From the NCBI RefSeq assembly GCF_028204095.1, contig NZ_JAQLOH010000009.1, positions 1 to 36,535 on the forward strand: a stretch of 36,535 bases of DNA, read 5' to 3'. The position numbers and the translations under genes were made by a program. The number at the start of each line of letters is the position of its first letter. Position 1 is the first letter of the stretch. Positions 8,636 through 16,898 of this stretch are shown piece after piece. Below the pieces are notes generated by a model. That model did not search any database and was not told the origin of the DNA. It saw only the letters and a list, made by a program, of their open reading frames with translations. The DNA is from Candidatus Anaplasma sp. TIGMIC (GTDB lineage Bacteria; Pseudomonadota; Alphaproteobacteria; Rickettsiales; Anaplasmataceae).

Positions 8636-8754
8636 CGCGTGGTCCTGGTGTAACGCGATCTACTGCTTCCTAAAGAGGTACTATCTGTCCGGACAATCTA
8701 CTCTGGGTGTGCTCTGTCCTTAACTCAAGTTTGGGGCAAGGAAGAATGAGCGTT

Positions 8755-10545
8755 TTACTTTGTGCTACGGTTATTCTTTTGTTTTGGGATTATGGCTCCA
8801 GCCAAATTTGCGTTAGCAAACGTTACGTCCTCTAACACGGCGTCTGTAAAGTCTGAGAACGACAGATTTGCACCTGAAAAATTAACTCCACGCATATACG
8901 CATTCAGAAATTTAACTCCGGCGAATATTGAATTTGAAAAGTTGACATTCTGTAGGCTGATTCCGCTCAAATCAAGATAAGAATAGTTTACCTCAAACGC
9001 GTTGTTACGCGTGTTTTCACCTTCCAGCAACGCGTAGAGATCGTTGATATTTGAAATTGCCCCTTCTGGAGACGCAATGCCATTGTTGAGCACTAATGCG
9101 TTTTTAAACGTACAGTTACCGAACTTGGCCTCCGCCATTTTATTGCCGTGTATACTTGTTCCATCAAATACCGATTTTCCAAAGTGCACTTCGGTCATGT
9201 CGCTGCCGAAAAAGCTAACCTTTTTGAACGTGCTGTTTCGAAACTTTGCTTTGTTGAAGTTGCTGTTGTACACGATTAGGTCATGCAACTGTGCGGAATG
9301 CCACAGTGTACCGGTGGCTTTCAAGCCGCTAAACACAGACTTAGCCGCACTGGTATGACTTAGCAGTGCAGCTGTTAGGTCTACGTTTTCAGCGGTTATT
9401 CCTTCGATATGGGCATTACGCAATGATGAAAAACTCATATTAGAGTCTGATATGTGTGAATTTTGGACAACCGCGTCATTAAGTACTGCCAAATGTAGCG
9501 AACTGTGCGTAATCTGCCCAGAGTTTAGCGTCACTTCTCGCATATCGGATTCCTGCAACATGGATTCTGATATCGTAGCGCCGTTTAGCACAGACTGCCG
9601 AAGCGTGGCATTGCTCAAGTTTACCCCTACCACCACGGTGTTTTCTAGTAGCGCGTTGTCAAGATTAACGCTTCGAAGATCTGTGTGGTAAAGATCAGCG
9701 GCGTACATATTAACATTGTGCAAGTCGGCCTTATACATGCTAGCGGAGTGAATACTTGCTATCTCTAGATTCGCGAAGCTCAAATCGCTACCGGTCAAAT
9801 CGGCAAAGTCCAGAGTTGCGCCATACATAACGGCATGCTGCAGAGAAGACTGATGCACCCGTGCATTGCTCAGGTTTGCTCCAAAAAAGTTGGCTTTACG
9901 TAGGTCGCTATCCCGAATTAGTATGTTTACGGCCTCGGCATCCTTAAAATTTGCGCCTTGTAAGGAGGATTGTGTTATTGATGCGGATGCTAATTCCGCA
10001 CTAGCAAATGTAGCATTAGATCCCGTAACATTTTTAAGATGCAGCATCTGCATATCAGAACCTACAAATGACGCACTGCTTATGTCCGAGGATGTGATTT
10101 TAACCCCGCTAAGATCTGCAAGCGCCAAAGTTGCAAACTTCAAATCCACATTTTCGAAGCGAGATTTATTCAAGTCAGTGTTTGAAAAGTCTGCTCCACG
10201 CATGTCGGAGTTTGCGAACGTTGTGTTGGATATATTGCTATGTCTGAAATTCGCATGCGCGAGATTCACGCCTTCAAATACGGCGCCACGCATGTCCAGC
10301 TCACTGAAGTCCGCCCCGTGGAAATTGCTCCCAAACTCCTTTCCAAAGTTTGGCGCGATGCCTTTTGCGTTGCATTTAGTTATATACTCCCGAAAGTCTT
10401 GCCGAGTATAAGTAACCTTCTTCATATTCTCGACGTCTTTAACGAAAGAGCGCCTGAGATCCTCTACATCGGATGCATGCAGAGAACAGGATAAAACAAT
10501 GCTGAGCAAGCAGGCAGTAACTGCCAGTATCAACCTCTTGCGCAT
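8755..10545 (-). CDS. exported pentapeptide-repeat protein
   Basis: This is a protein of about 596 aa. A signal peptide (MRKRLILAVTACLLSIVLSC, then SLHA) is followed by a short helical region with a conserved-looking DFREYITKCNAKGIAPNFGKEF. Most of the rest is made of pentapeptide repeats of the A(D/N)LXX type, for example GADFS, ADLSG, GANFK, ADLYH, VNLSNATLRQS and GVNFSGANLSFSDF. Such repeats fold into a right-handed four-sided beta-helix. A break without repeats (roughly GIASPEGAISNINDLYALL and following) separates the main helix from a last block of about ten repeats. I chose the ATG at 10545 because GGAATA lies just upstream and it gives a clean signal peptide; ATGs at 10560 and 10581 are alternatives. 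VLSC could also be a lipobox. The gene stands alone; its function is unknown. Confidence 0.9.
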   Translation of the reverse strand: MRKRLILAVTACLLSIVLSCSLHASDVEDLRRSFVKDVENMKKVTYTRQDFREYITKCNAKGIAPNFGKEFGSNFHGADFSELDMRGAVFEGVNLAHANFRHSNISNTTFANSDMRGADFSNTDLNKSRFENVDLKFATLALADLSGVKITSSDISSASFVGSDMQMLHLKNVTGSNATFASAELASASITQSSLQGANFKDAEAVNILIRDSDLRKANFFGANLSNARVHQSSLQHAVMYGATLDFADLTGSDLSFANLEIASIHSASMYKADLHNVNMYAADLYHTDLRSVNLDNALLENTVVVGVNLSNATLRQSVLNGATISESMLQESDMREVTLNSGQITHSSLHLAVLNDAVVQNSHISDSNMSFSSLRNAHIEGITAENVDLTAALLSHTSAAKSVFSGLKATGTLWHSAQLHDLIVYNSNFNKAKFRNSTFKKVSFFGSDMTEVHFGKSVFDGTSIHGNKMAEAKFGNCTFKNALVLNNGIASPEGAISNINDLYALLEGENTRNNAFEVNYSYLDLSGISLQNVNFSNSIFAGVKFLNAYMRGVNFSGANLSFSDFTDAVLEDVTFANANLAGAIIPKQKNNRSTK

Positions 10546-10581
10546 TATTCCAACGTGCATCCTGAAACTTGCTTCACCCAT

Positions 10582-11062
10582 AGGCCAACTGAAACCAATC
10601 TCCTCAAGCCGCGTTCATTGTAGTGCGTAAAAGTTCAAATAAGTATTAACCTCCTTCATGCGTGACGCTACCATGCTAAATCCTGAGGAGTTATCTTATA
10701 CCTTTTTTGACATAATTTCAAGTTTAGAGATTGATATGTTCGTGCGCTTGGTAATACGTATGGCCTACATAAAACCGGGGCACAATACACCACATGTTGC
10801 ACGGTATATTTAATAGGTGTTGTAGATGCAGTGCTGCATACCCGAGCTGAAAACGACACCCTTTCATTGCGTGATATATTCATACTAACTGGCGGTGGCT
10901 CAGGACGAGACTGATCTGATGAGGAAACACCAGCACTGCGAAGCGAAGCCTTGGAGACCTGTAAGGACTATGTGCTTATGGTACAAGTTGGACTATAATG
11001 CCGCGTGCTTGGCAATGTTGTTAATGTGTGCAATGGTTTAAAAGATTCGATCGATTCAGACC
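10582..11062. other. about 480-bp non-coding gap between divergent genes
   Basis: This separates the pentapeptide-repeat gene from surf1 and must hold both promoters. A consensus TATAAT lies at 10994-10999, about 65 nt before surf1, without a good -35 box. No convincing ORF or known RNA is visible. Confidence 0.45.
10994..10999 (+). promoter_or_regulatory. TATAAT -10-like box upstream of surf1
   Basis: A perfect TATAAT hexamer lies about 64 nt before the surf1 ATG. The hexamer 17 nt upstream (GTGCTT) is a poor -35 match, so the call rests on the -10 alone. Confidence 0.3.
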
Positions 11063-11704
11063 ATGAGAAAAGTTTGCATTGTTGTACTGCCATTTGTAAT
11101 GCTTTTAGCTTTGGGTACATGGCAGGTTTTTCGTCTCAGGGAGAAGCTACAGATAATCAGCGCAATGCGTGCCAATGTGGAAATTCTGGCGCCAAAAGAA
11201 CACTTGCGAACTCGTGAATATAAGAAAGTGAAAATTCTTGGAACATACAGACGTCAATACTTTAACGTGTTTGCGGGCGTTAAGGGGTATTATTTGCTCC
11301 AACTTTTTGAAATGTCTGATGGTAGACACGTCCTCGTGAATAGAGGTACGCACAGTGGTAATAAGGAGTTTGAATTACGCGGTGACCGAGAGAATGAGTA
11401 CGTTAACGGCACCATGTATTGTAAACTAGATAGCAGGGTAAAATGGGTAGCGGCAAACGACCCTGGTAAAAACATGTGGTTTTGGTTTGACATAAAACGC
11501 ATGTCGGAACACATTCAAATTTCACTGGAGCGCTGCATTGTTTGGGGTGATGAAACTGCTGCCTTTTCCCATGTGGTGCCTAATTTGGGGCTTAAGGTCA
11601 GGAATGACCATCTCGAATATGCAGTGACGTGGTATATTTTAGCGCTTGTGTGGGCGGGAGGCTGCATAGTTTTTCACAGAAAAAGGTCCGCAAATGAGTA
11701 TTGA
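11063..11704 (+). CDS. surf1: SURF1 family cytochrome c oxidase assembly protein
   Basis: SURF1 proteins help insert heme a into subunit I of cytochrome c oxidase. The 213-aa product has the family layout: an N-terminal membrane helix ending in LGTWQVFRLREK, a soluble beta-rich domain with YKKVKILGTY and the hallmark HVLVNRG, and a second membrane helix near the C-terminus preceded by NDHLEYAVTWYILAL. All of these motifs match SURF1/Shy1. The ATG at 11063 gives the expected N-terminus. The convergent neighbour at 11840-13156 encodes a heme-copper oxidase-like membrane protein. No cox structural genes lie in the window. Confidence 0.9.
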   Translation: MRKVCIVVLPFVMLLALGTWQVFRLREKLQIISAMRANVEILAPKEHLRTREYKKVKILGTYRRQYFNVFAGVKGYYLLQLFEMSDGRHVLVNRGTHSGNKEFELRGDRENEYVNGTMYCKLDSRVKWVAANDPGKNMWFWFDIKRMSEHIQISLERCIVWGDETAAFSHVVPNLGLKVRNDHLEYAVTWYILALVWAGGCIVFHRKRSANEY

Positions 11705-11839
11705 ACACTGGGAAATACAGGAAGAAATTCTCCAGGGTTAACTGCTCACTCAATTTGTATACCGCGCGACTTACTCTGCGTGCAGCAGTGAATGCCGCAG
11801 CCGACAGTACCCACCGAGGAAAACATAAGTGCAATAAAG

Positions 11840-13156
11840 CTAAACTTCTTCTGTACAGGCTATGTCTCCGCCCATTTTACGTCCTCGATATATACATGAG
11901 AGCACAAGCAGGACGAAAAGAAATCCCCCCAATATTGCCAAAGCGCCTCCGGAGGAAAAACAGTATTTCGCTATCTTTGATGCTGTGTCAGGTAAGTATG
12001 TTACTTTTCGCAATGCACCGTACCCTCCCAAGAGTTCAAGGCCAGTAATATGACAAAGCTGACCCACGGTATAGAGCCCGAGCTGTATATTTCTCCAGGC
12101 CAACGGCACGCTTCTATAGCCCAGACGAGGTAACATTACATATACAAACCCCATGAAAGCTGCAGTCATACCCACTACGCATCCGTGATAGTGCGCGGGG
12201 ATGGTAACAGTACCGTGCATACTCAAAATGCCAAGTACGCCGCCGTATGTAAACATTACCGCTGCATAGAGCAAATAGCGATTGCTCCGCAGTGTAAGGA
12301 GCTTTATATTGCCAAGCGCAAAAAACACTAGATACAAGGGTACTATGCCTTCAGCTATACGCATGTGCCAGGTAAAAAATTCCGCCAGAGCGGCGAAATC
12401 TGACGGGTAAACAACATGTGATGCAGATGCTATTACTATGGAAGCCGTATTGGTCACGAACACCGCGCTTATTAGATATGGGTGAGTGAATCTACACTTT
12501 TTCATCTCCAAAAGCAGTACAACAAGAAACGCTTGACTAAATACGCCCTGCAGCAAATGACCAGCGCCCCAGAACACATGTTCGTAAAACGACAGGCGAT
12601 CCATGCCGGGTCCTGTAGTAGCATGTGCGGAAATGAAACATACAAGTACAGCCGAAAGCATCGCCGAAATTCCATAGACTCCTGCCGATACTGGAGAAGC
12701 TGTAAGGGTATCAGCACGGCGCAACAGGGGTAGGGTGTTGATCACCACTCCGGCAAAAAGTAATGTAAGCCCTGCGAAAAAAGTGGTGTTATCGATCACA
12801 GGAATGTAGTTGCTCTTTATTGGAACGGCATGGCTACTCACTGTAGATAAGCCCATCAGTATGGTGCCCACTGCTGAAATTGCCCACGAATGACAGAAGT
12901 ATTTTGTCTTTTTCTGGATAGTCATACTCACCAGTATCGAGGATATTGAGCACAACCAAACCAACACGGAAAAATTCACATGTATTACCAAAGACAGATC
13001 AAAGATCCTGTCCGGATCTGTCACTAGAGCCTTGAAGAACGGAATTCTAAGGAACACTATCAGCACAGACAGGATGCCTGATATACCCAAAGCATGCACT
13101 CCTGTTATAAGCCACCAGCGGCATGACTCTTTATTGTCACTGTTAACGGAAACCAT
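11840..13156 (-). CDS. heme-copper oxidase subunit I-like membrane protein (cbb3/NOR-like)
   Basis: This 438-aa protein has about twelve hydrophobic segments and resembles cbb3/NorB-type subunit I. Conserved-looking histidines are His59 in IHVNFSVLVW (low-spin heme), His200 in HVFWGAGHLLQ (first CuB ligand position), His247 in ASASHVVYPSDF, and His322/His324 in IPAHYHGCVVGMTAAFMGFVYVMLPRLGYR. The last segment aligns well by eye with the GHVHSGALGW...P region of CcoN. At the usual His-His pair for CuB, Ser246-His247 is seen, so the copper site may be altered. It is shorter than normal subunit I and has no accompanying subunits. It could be a divergent terminal oxidase, a heme-binding sensor or an assembly partner. 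The ATG at 13156 is the start. Confidence 0.78.
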   Translation of the reverse strand: MVSVNSDNKESCRWWLITGVHALGISGILSVLIVFLRIPFFKALVTDPDRIFDLSLVIHVNFSVLVWLCSISSILVSMTIQKKTKYFCHSWAISAVGTILMGLSTVSSHAVPIKSNYIPVIDNTTFFAGLTLLFAGVVINTLPLLRRADTLTASPVSAGVYGISAMLSAVLVCFISAHATTGPGMDRLSFYEHVFWGAGHLLQGVFSQAFLVVLLLEMKKCRFTHPYLISAVFVTNTASIVIASASHVVYPSDFAALAEFFTWHMRIAEGIVPLYLVFFALGNIKLLTLRSNRYLLYAAVMFTYGGVLGILSMHGTVTIPAHYHGCVVGMTAAFMGFVYVMLPRLGYRSVPLAWRNIQLGLYTVGQLCHITGLELLGGYGALRKVTYLPDTASKIAKYCFSSGGALAILGGFLFVLLVLSCIYRGRKMGGDIACTEEV

Positions 13157-13652
13157 AATTCACTATAAGGCCGCGCTGTAAGTAGCGTTCATGGTACAGG
13201 TAACGAATATGATGTGTAAACAAAAAAGGATTTCACAAACGGTAAGGACAAAAATTGCAGTTTGTAATAAGCAGATCTTTCGATAAGTATATTTTGTGTG
13301 GGGATAATGGAGCTATAACTTGACACACCCGTATATATGATTCTAAGCTGCTGTTGCAGTGCTGAAGCACGGGATAGTGCGGTGTGCCTTTGCGTAGTAC
13401 TATGGGATTCATGGTTTTGCGTCTTCACGCCGCGCATAGCGTGGCATCTGCATTACCTCTGGAGGCTGTGCTCTGGTGGAGCTTTGCAATGTGTGTGACT
13501 AGTTTTGTGAGTGTGGTGTTGGATATCTTCCTTGTTTTAAGTGGGTATACAAACTCAGGGTTGCAATACGTGCTGCGTGGTTGCCGTTTTAGTTTCTGTA
13601 CGATTGTGTAGCCTGATAGAAAAATGCGCTGTGTGTTTTGTAAGGTAGCGTC
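13157..13652. other. 496-bp gap upstream of pgsA
   Basis: This region lies between divergent genes. A frame at 13384-13611 (GTG start, or ATG at 13402) would encode a hydrophobic peptide of about 70 aa. It has no recognisable motif and no strong ribosome site, so I do not call it a gene. No known RNA is seen. Confidence 0.4.
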
Positions 13653-14291
13653 TTGAGGAAAATTCTTCCCAACTTATTGACTGTACTTAGGGTTTTTGCA
13701 ATACCAGCAGTTGTGGCGAGCTTCTACATTAACTGCACGTGTGCGCACTTTGTGACGTTTCTTATATTCATTTTTGCGTGCATTACTGATTTCTTTGACG
13801 GATATCTTGCTCGCAGGTGGGGCGTACAGTCCAGATTTGGAAGGGTTTTTGACCCGGCTGCCGACAAGCTGATAGTAATTTCAACGCTAGTGATGCTCGT
13901 ACACGCGGATAGGATATCCGGCGTGTCAGTCATATTCGTTATCGTTATAGTATGCAGGGAAATTCTTGTGTCTTGCATGAGAGAGTTTCTTATGGCAGCA
14001 CAAATCAGCATTCCTGTAAGTGAAATGGGGAAGCTGAAAACGGTCACTCAAATGATTGCAACCGCATTGTTGATTTTGGATGACGAAACAGTAACTCAAA
14101 TAATATCCACTACGCTATTGTTCCTTAACAATGCAATGTCCACCCAAATTCTCTCCATTGTACGAGTTGTTTTGTATGGTGAACTTGTGGAACGTGTAGG
14201 GGAAGCATTCCTTTGCGTAGCAGCCATTCTGTCTATACATTCCATGTTCCTGTATACACGGGATGCCCTCGTGAAAACAAAAAGCTGCTAA
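13653..14291 (+). CDS. pgsA: CDP-diacylglycerol-glycerol-3-phosphate 3-phosphatidyltransferase
   Basis: PgsA makes phosphatidylglycerol phosphate from CDP-diacylglycerol and glycerol 3-phosphate in the inner membrane. The 212-aa protein starts with LPNLLTVLR and carries a perfect CDP-alcohol phosphotransferase signature: Asp46, Asp49-Gly50, Ala53-Arg54, Gly63, Asp67 and Asp71 with canonical spacing. The start is TTG at 13653. An in-frame stop lies four codons upstream and the conserved N-terminus begins at once; AAGG lies about 10 nt before. Residues 130-161 contain an imperfect 16-residue tandem duplication (TVTQMIATALLILDDE, then TVTQIISTTLLFLNNA), with a partial third copy. It is convergent with purH, with only 46 nt between. 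Confidence 0.93.
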   Translation: MRKILPNLLTVLRVFAIPAVVASFYINCTCAHFVTFLIFIFACITDFFDGYLARRWGVQSRFGRVFDPAADKLIVISTLVMLVHADRISGVSVIFVIVIVCREILVSCMREFLMAAQISIPVSEMGKLKTVTQMIATALLILDDETVTQIISTTLLFLNNAMSTQILSIVRVVLYGELVERVGEAFLCVAAILSIHSMFLYTRDALVKTKSC

Positions 14292-14337
14292 CACGTTACT
14301 GCCTAGCAAACGCATCTGTCCTGACGTTGGAGTGCGA

Positions 14338-15876
14338 CTAGTGGCAGAAGCTCCGCAAACCGGTAAAGTACATTGGCACGCTGCTTAAATTTGCCGCTTC
14401 GATTACTTCTTTGTCACGAACCGACCCTCCAGGCTGCACTATTGCAGAGATTCCTGCAGAAACGGCATGCTGTATGCTGTCTGCGAACGGGAAGAACGCA
14501 TCTGATGACAACACCGCATTTGCGCAGTTGCCTGCTTTCCTAATAGCAATTTCTACACTGTCAACACGACTCATCTGCCCAGCTCCAACTCCTATAGCGC
14601 GGCCATCACGAGCGATGACAACAGCATTGGACTTAACATGTTTACACACCTTCCACGCAAACATTAAGTCTTCTAATGCCTCAGGCGTGGCAGCCGCCTC
14701 TGTTACCAAGTCAAAGTCTCCAATCTCCACGGCTACACTGTCACGTTCCTGAACTAACAGGCTGCTACACAACGTACTTTTGTAAATTAGCTGCGTACCC
14801 TCATATGGAATGGACTTTATTATGCGAAGGTTCTTTTTTGCTGTTAGCGTCTCGATAACGCCATCATCAAATCCTGGCGCTACCACAGCTTCGACGAAGA
14901 TTCCCATTATCTTCCTTGCTATATCAATAGTCATATTCCTATTGAATGCAATTATGCCGCCAAAACTGCTTCGTAGATCACATGATATAGCCTTGTCATA
15001 GGCACACCCTATATCATCCGAAATAGCAGCTCCGCAAGGATTGCTGTGCTTTATCACTGACACAGCGGGCATACTAAACTCAGCCACTATCTTCATCGAG
15101 GCTTCTATATCAACGATATTATTATAGCTCAGCGCCTTTCCATGCAATTGCTCTATAGGCATAGGCCTATGTCCGATATTATAGAGAGCGGCCTGCTGAT
15201 GAGGGTTTTCACCAATTCGTAGATCTTGTACCTTGCTTCCACACAGCACAATCCTATCGGGGAACAGCTCTGTATCTACACTAAGCCAACCATGTATTTG
15301 AGCATCATATGAGGCGGTTAATGCGAAAGCCCTCGCAGCCATCTTTTTCCGATACTCTATTGTCGTAACGCCGCTGTTATTTGTGATCTCTTCGAACAAA
15401 CTATCGTAGTCCTGCACTCCGGGTACAACTGTCACATGAGCATAGTTCTTAGCCCCAGCACGCATCAGAGCAACACCCCCTATATCGATCTGCTCCACTA
15501 TGTCTTGCTCCTTCGCCGCAGACCTCTTGCAAAACTCACTGAATGGGTAAAGATTTACCACCACGATGTCTATTTCATCAATGTTCCACTTCTGTGCTTC
15601 TTTCGCATGTGAAGTTCTGTTACTTAATATGCCAGCAAAGATTTTAGGATGTAGAGTCTTTACGCGGCCATCCATTATTTCATCGTGCCCCGTATAATCT
15701 GACACCTCTACCGACGCCACCTTGGCGTCCATCAAAAGCTTGTGTGTATTTTTTGTGGCCAATATGCTATATCCGTTTCCCACCAGGAAACGCGCCACTT
15801 CCACGATTCTCTTCTTGTCTGTCACAGACAACAGAGCAACTTTAGTCCCTGTATTATTACTAACCACCACAACCAC
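14338..15876 (-). CDS. purH: bifunctional AICAR transformylase / IMP cyclohydrolase
   Basis: PurH catalyses the last two steps of de novo IMP synthesis. The 512-aa protein has an N-terminal IMP cyclohydrolase (MGS-like) domain beginning KVALLSVTDK, with RVKTLHPKIFAGIL and DIVVVNLYPF. A C-terminal AICAR formyltransferase domain follows, carrying VIKHSNPCGAA (catalytic Lys-His region) and SDAFFPFADSI. The length is standard. The start is one of a run of GTG codons; I use the GTG at 15876, 5 nt after the fabZ stop. It lies at the distal end of the rseP-bamA-skp-fabZ cluster, in the place where lpxA/lpxB usually follow in Gram-negative genomes. Confidence 0.97.
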   Translation of the reverse strand: MVVVVSNNTGTKVALLSVTDKKRIVEVARFLVGNGYSILATKNTHKLLMDAKVASVEVSDYTGHDEIMDGRVKTLHPKIFAGILSNRTSHAKEAQKWNIDEIDIVVVNLYPFSEFCKRSAAKEQDIVEQIDIGGVALMRAGAKNYAHVTVVPGVQDYDSLFEEITNNSGVTTIEYRKKMAARAFALTASYDAQIHGWLSVDTELFPDRIVLCGSKVQDLRIGENPHQQAALYNIGHRPMPIEQLHGKALSYNNIVDIEASMKIVAEFSMPAVSVIKHSNPCGAAISDDIGCAYDKAISCDLRSSFGGIIAFNRNMTIDIARKIMGIFVEAVVAPGFDDGVIETLTAKKNLRIIKSIPYEGTQLIYKSTLCSSLLVQERDSVAVEIGDFDLVTEAAATPEALEDLMFAWKVCKHVKSNAVVIARDGRAIGVGAGQMSRVDSVEIAIRKAGNCANAVLSSDAFFPFADSIQHAVSAGISAIVQPGGSVRDKEVIEAANLSSVPMYFTGLRSFCH

Positions 15877-15881
15877 ACTAT

Positions 15882-16322
15882 TTAATTAATCATTGCTAAT
15901 ATCTGTGCCTCAGATACCAGTACGTCTTCCACATACGCATTGCATTCGAACCTACAACTCTGCCCGCGTCTATGACTTAAGCTTGATTTTAATACCAGGA
16001 CATCACCAGGGACCACAACCTTGCGAAATTTCGCAGAATCAATAGACATGAAAAAGACAGACTTATCAGGATGGATATTTACACCAGAATCATCACAAAC
16101 AACGCACAGCATAGAAGCCTGCGCTAAAGCCTCCACAATCAGCACCCCCGGCATAACTGGGTTGCTAGGAAAATGACCCATAAAAAAAGGCTCATTACAT
16201 GTAACATTCTTTACGGCAGTTATATGCTTACCAGGGCTGCAATCCAACACTCTATCCACAAGTAGAAACGGATAAGAGTGCGGCAAAGCCCGCATAACTT
16301 GTTTGTGATCTAGCTTCATCAT
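15882..16322 (-). CDS. fabZ: 3-hydroxyacyl-[ACP] dehydratase FabZ
   Basis: FabZ dehydrates beta-hydroxyacyl-ACP in fatty-acid elongation. The 146-aa hot-dog protein shows the active-site signature GHFPSNPVMPGVLIVEALAQ, with catalytic His50 and Glu64, and the N-terminal LPHSYPFLLVDRV. It begins 12 nt after skp and ends 5 nt before purH. Two adjacent ATGs are possible (16322 and 16319); I use the first. In most Gram-negative bacteria fabZ lies between lpxD and lpxA; neither is present here. Confidence 0.97.
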   Translation of the reverse strand: MMKLDHKQVMRALPHSYPFLLVDRVLDCSPGKHITAVKNVTCNEPFFMGHFPSNPVMPGVLIVEALAQASMLCVVCDDSGVNIHPDKSVFFMSIDSAKFRKVVVPGDVLVLKSSLSHRRGQSCRFECNAYVEDVLVSEAQILAMIN

Positions 16323-16334
16323 TATGTACTTCTA

Positions 16335-16898
16335 TCAATCTCCCAAGCTAACTCGAGACAAGTCTTTGTTCAGTATTTCCAAAATCTTCTCCGTAATGTC
16401 TACGCTGCTGACTACAAAAGGAACTTGCCCACGGGTCATAAATAACACCATTGCTGCCCCTTCGCTATCCGCGACCTGTTTGGATATTTGCTGTATCTTT
16501 TCATACACCTGCCCGATAGCATTACTGTACATAGCTTCCAATTCTGCCATCTTAGTCTCCACATCACGGTTCATAGTGTCTACAGATTGCCTGAATTCCA
16601 TCACTTTTGCTTCAAAAGCATCAGAGCTCAATATACCTTTCTGCTTTATAAGCTCCTCTTCCTCCTGATGCAACTTCTCGCTACGCCGCGAGAATGTTCC
16701 TTGCAGCTCTGTCCGCCGGCGATCAATCTGTGCTCGGATGTCTTTGGCAACGAGAGCCTCGCCCAATATTCTGTCTGAATCCACATAAAGCACTCCGACC
16801 CGTTCAGTTTCTATTGTCGCAGCTTGAGCAACGCCATGTCCAACACATGCTAGCAGAACAAATAGCAGTGTAACCAGCCTAAACCTAACCATAATCAT
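16335..16898 (-). CDS. skp: Skp/OmpH-family periplasmic chaperone
   Basis: Skp-type chaperones hold unfolded outer-membrane proteins on the way to the BAM complex. The 187-aa product has a signal peptide (VRFRLVTLLFVLLACVGHGVAQA). The mature region begins with the family pattern GVLYVDSDRIL and is followed by a long charged coiled coil (about residues 55-140, rich in Glu, Arg and Lys). It ends in a short beta segment, VPFVVSSVDITEKILEILN. Its ATG at 16898 overlaps the bamA stop by 4 nt (ATGA), with GGGG just upstream; ATG 16892 is an alternative. The order bamA-skp is a classical conserved pair. Confidence 0.92.
   Translation of the reverse strand: MIMVRFRLVTLLFVLLACVGHGVAQAATIETERVGVLYVDSDRILGEALVAKDIRAQIDRRRTELQGTFSRRSEKLHQEEEELIKQKGILSSDAFEAKVMEFRQSVDTMNRDVETKMAELEAMYSNAIGQVYEKIQQISKQVADSEGAAMVLFMTRGQVPFVVSSVDITEKILEILNKDLSRVSLGD

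Noticed and set aside
8686-8695. 10-bp palindrome TGTCCGGACA between convergent genes
   Set aside because: Too short to form a stable hairpin loop and without a T-tract; chance occurrence is likely.
10916-10928. CTGATGA followed closely by GAAAC, resembling a hammerhead ribozyme core
   Set aside because: There is no room for stem II between the two boxes and no matching stems I or III around them; most likely chance.
13384-13611. 75-codon hydrophobic frame upstream of pgsA
   Set aside because: Its GTG start has no ribosome site, and the product shows no recognisable motif and ends in an ordinary gap; evidence is too weak to call a gene.
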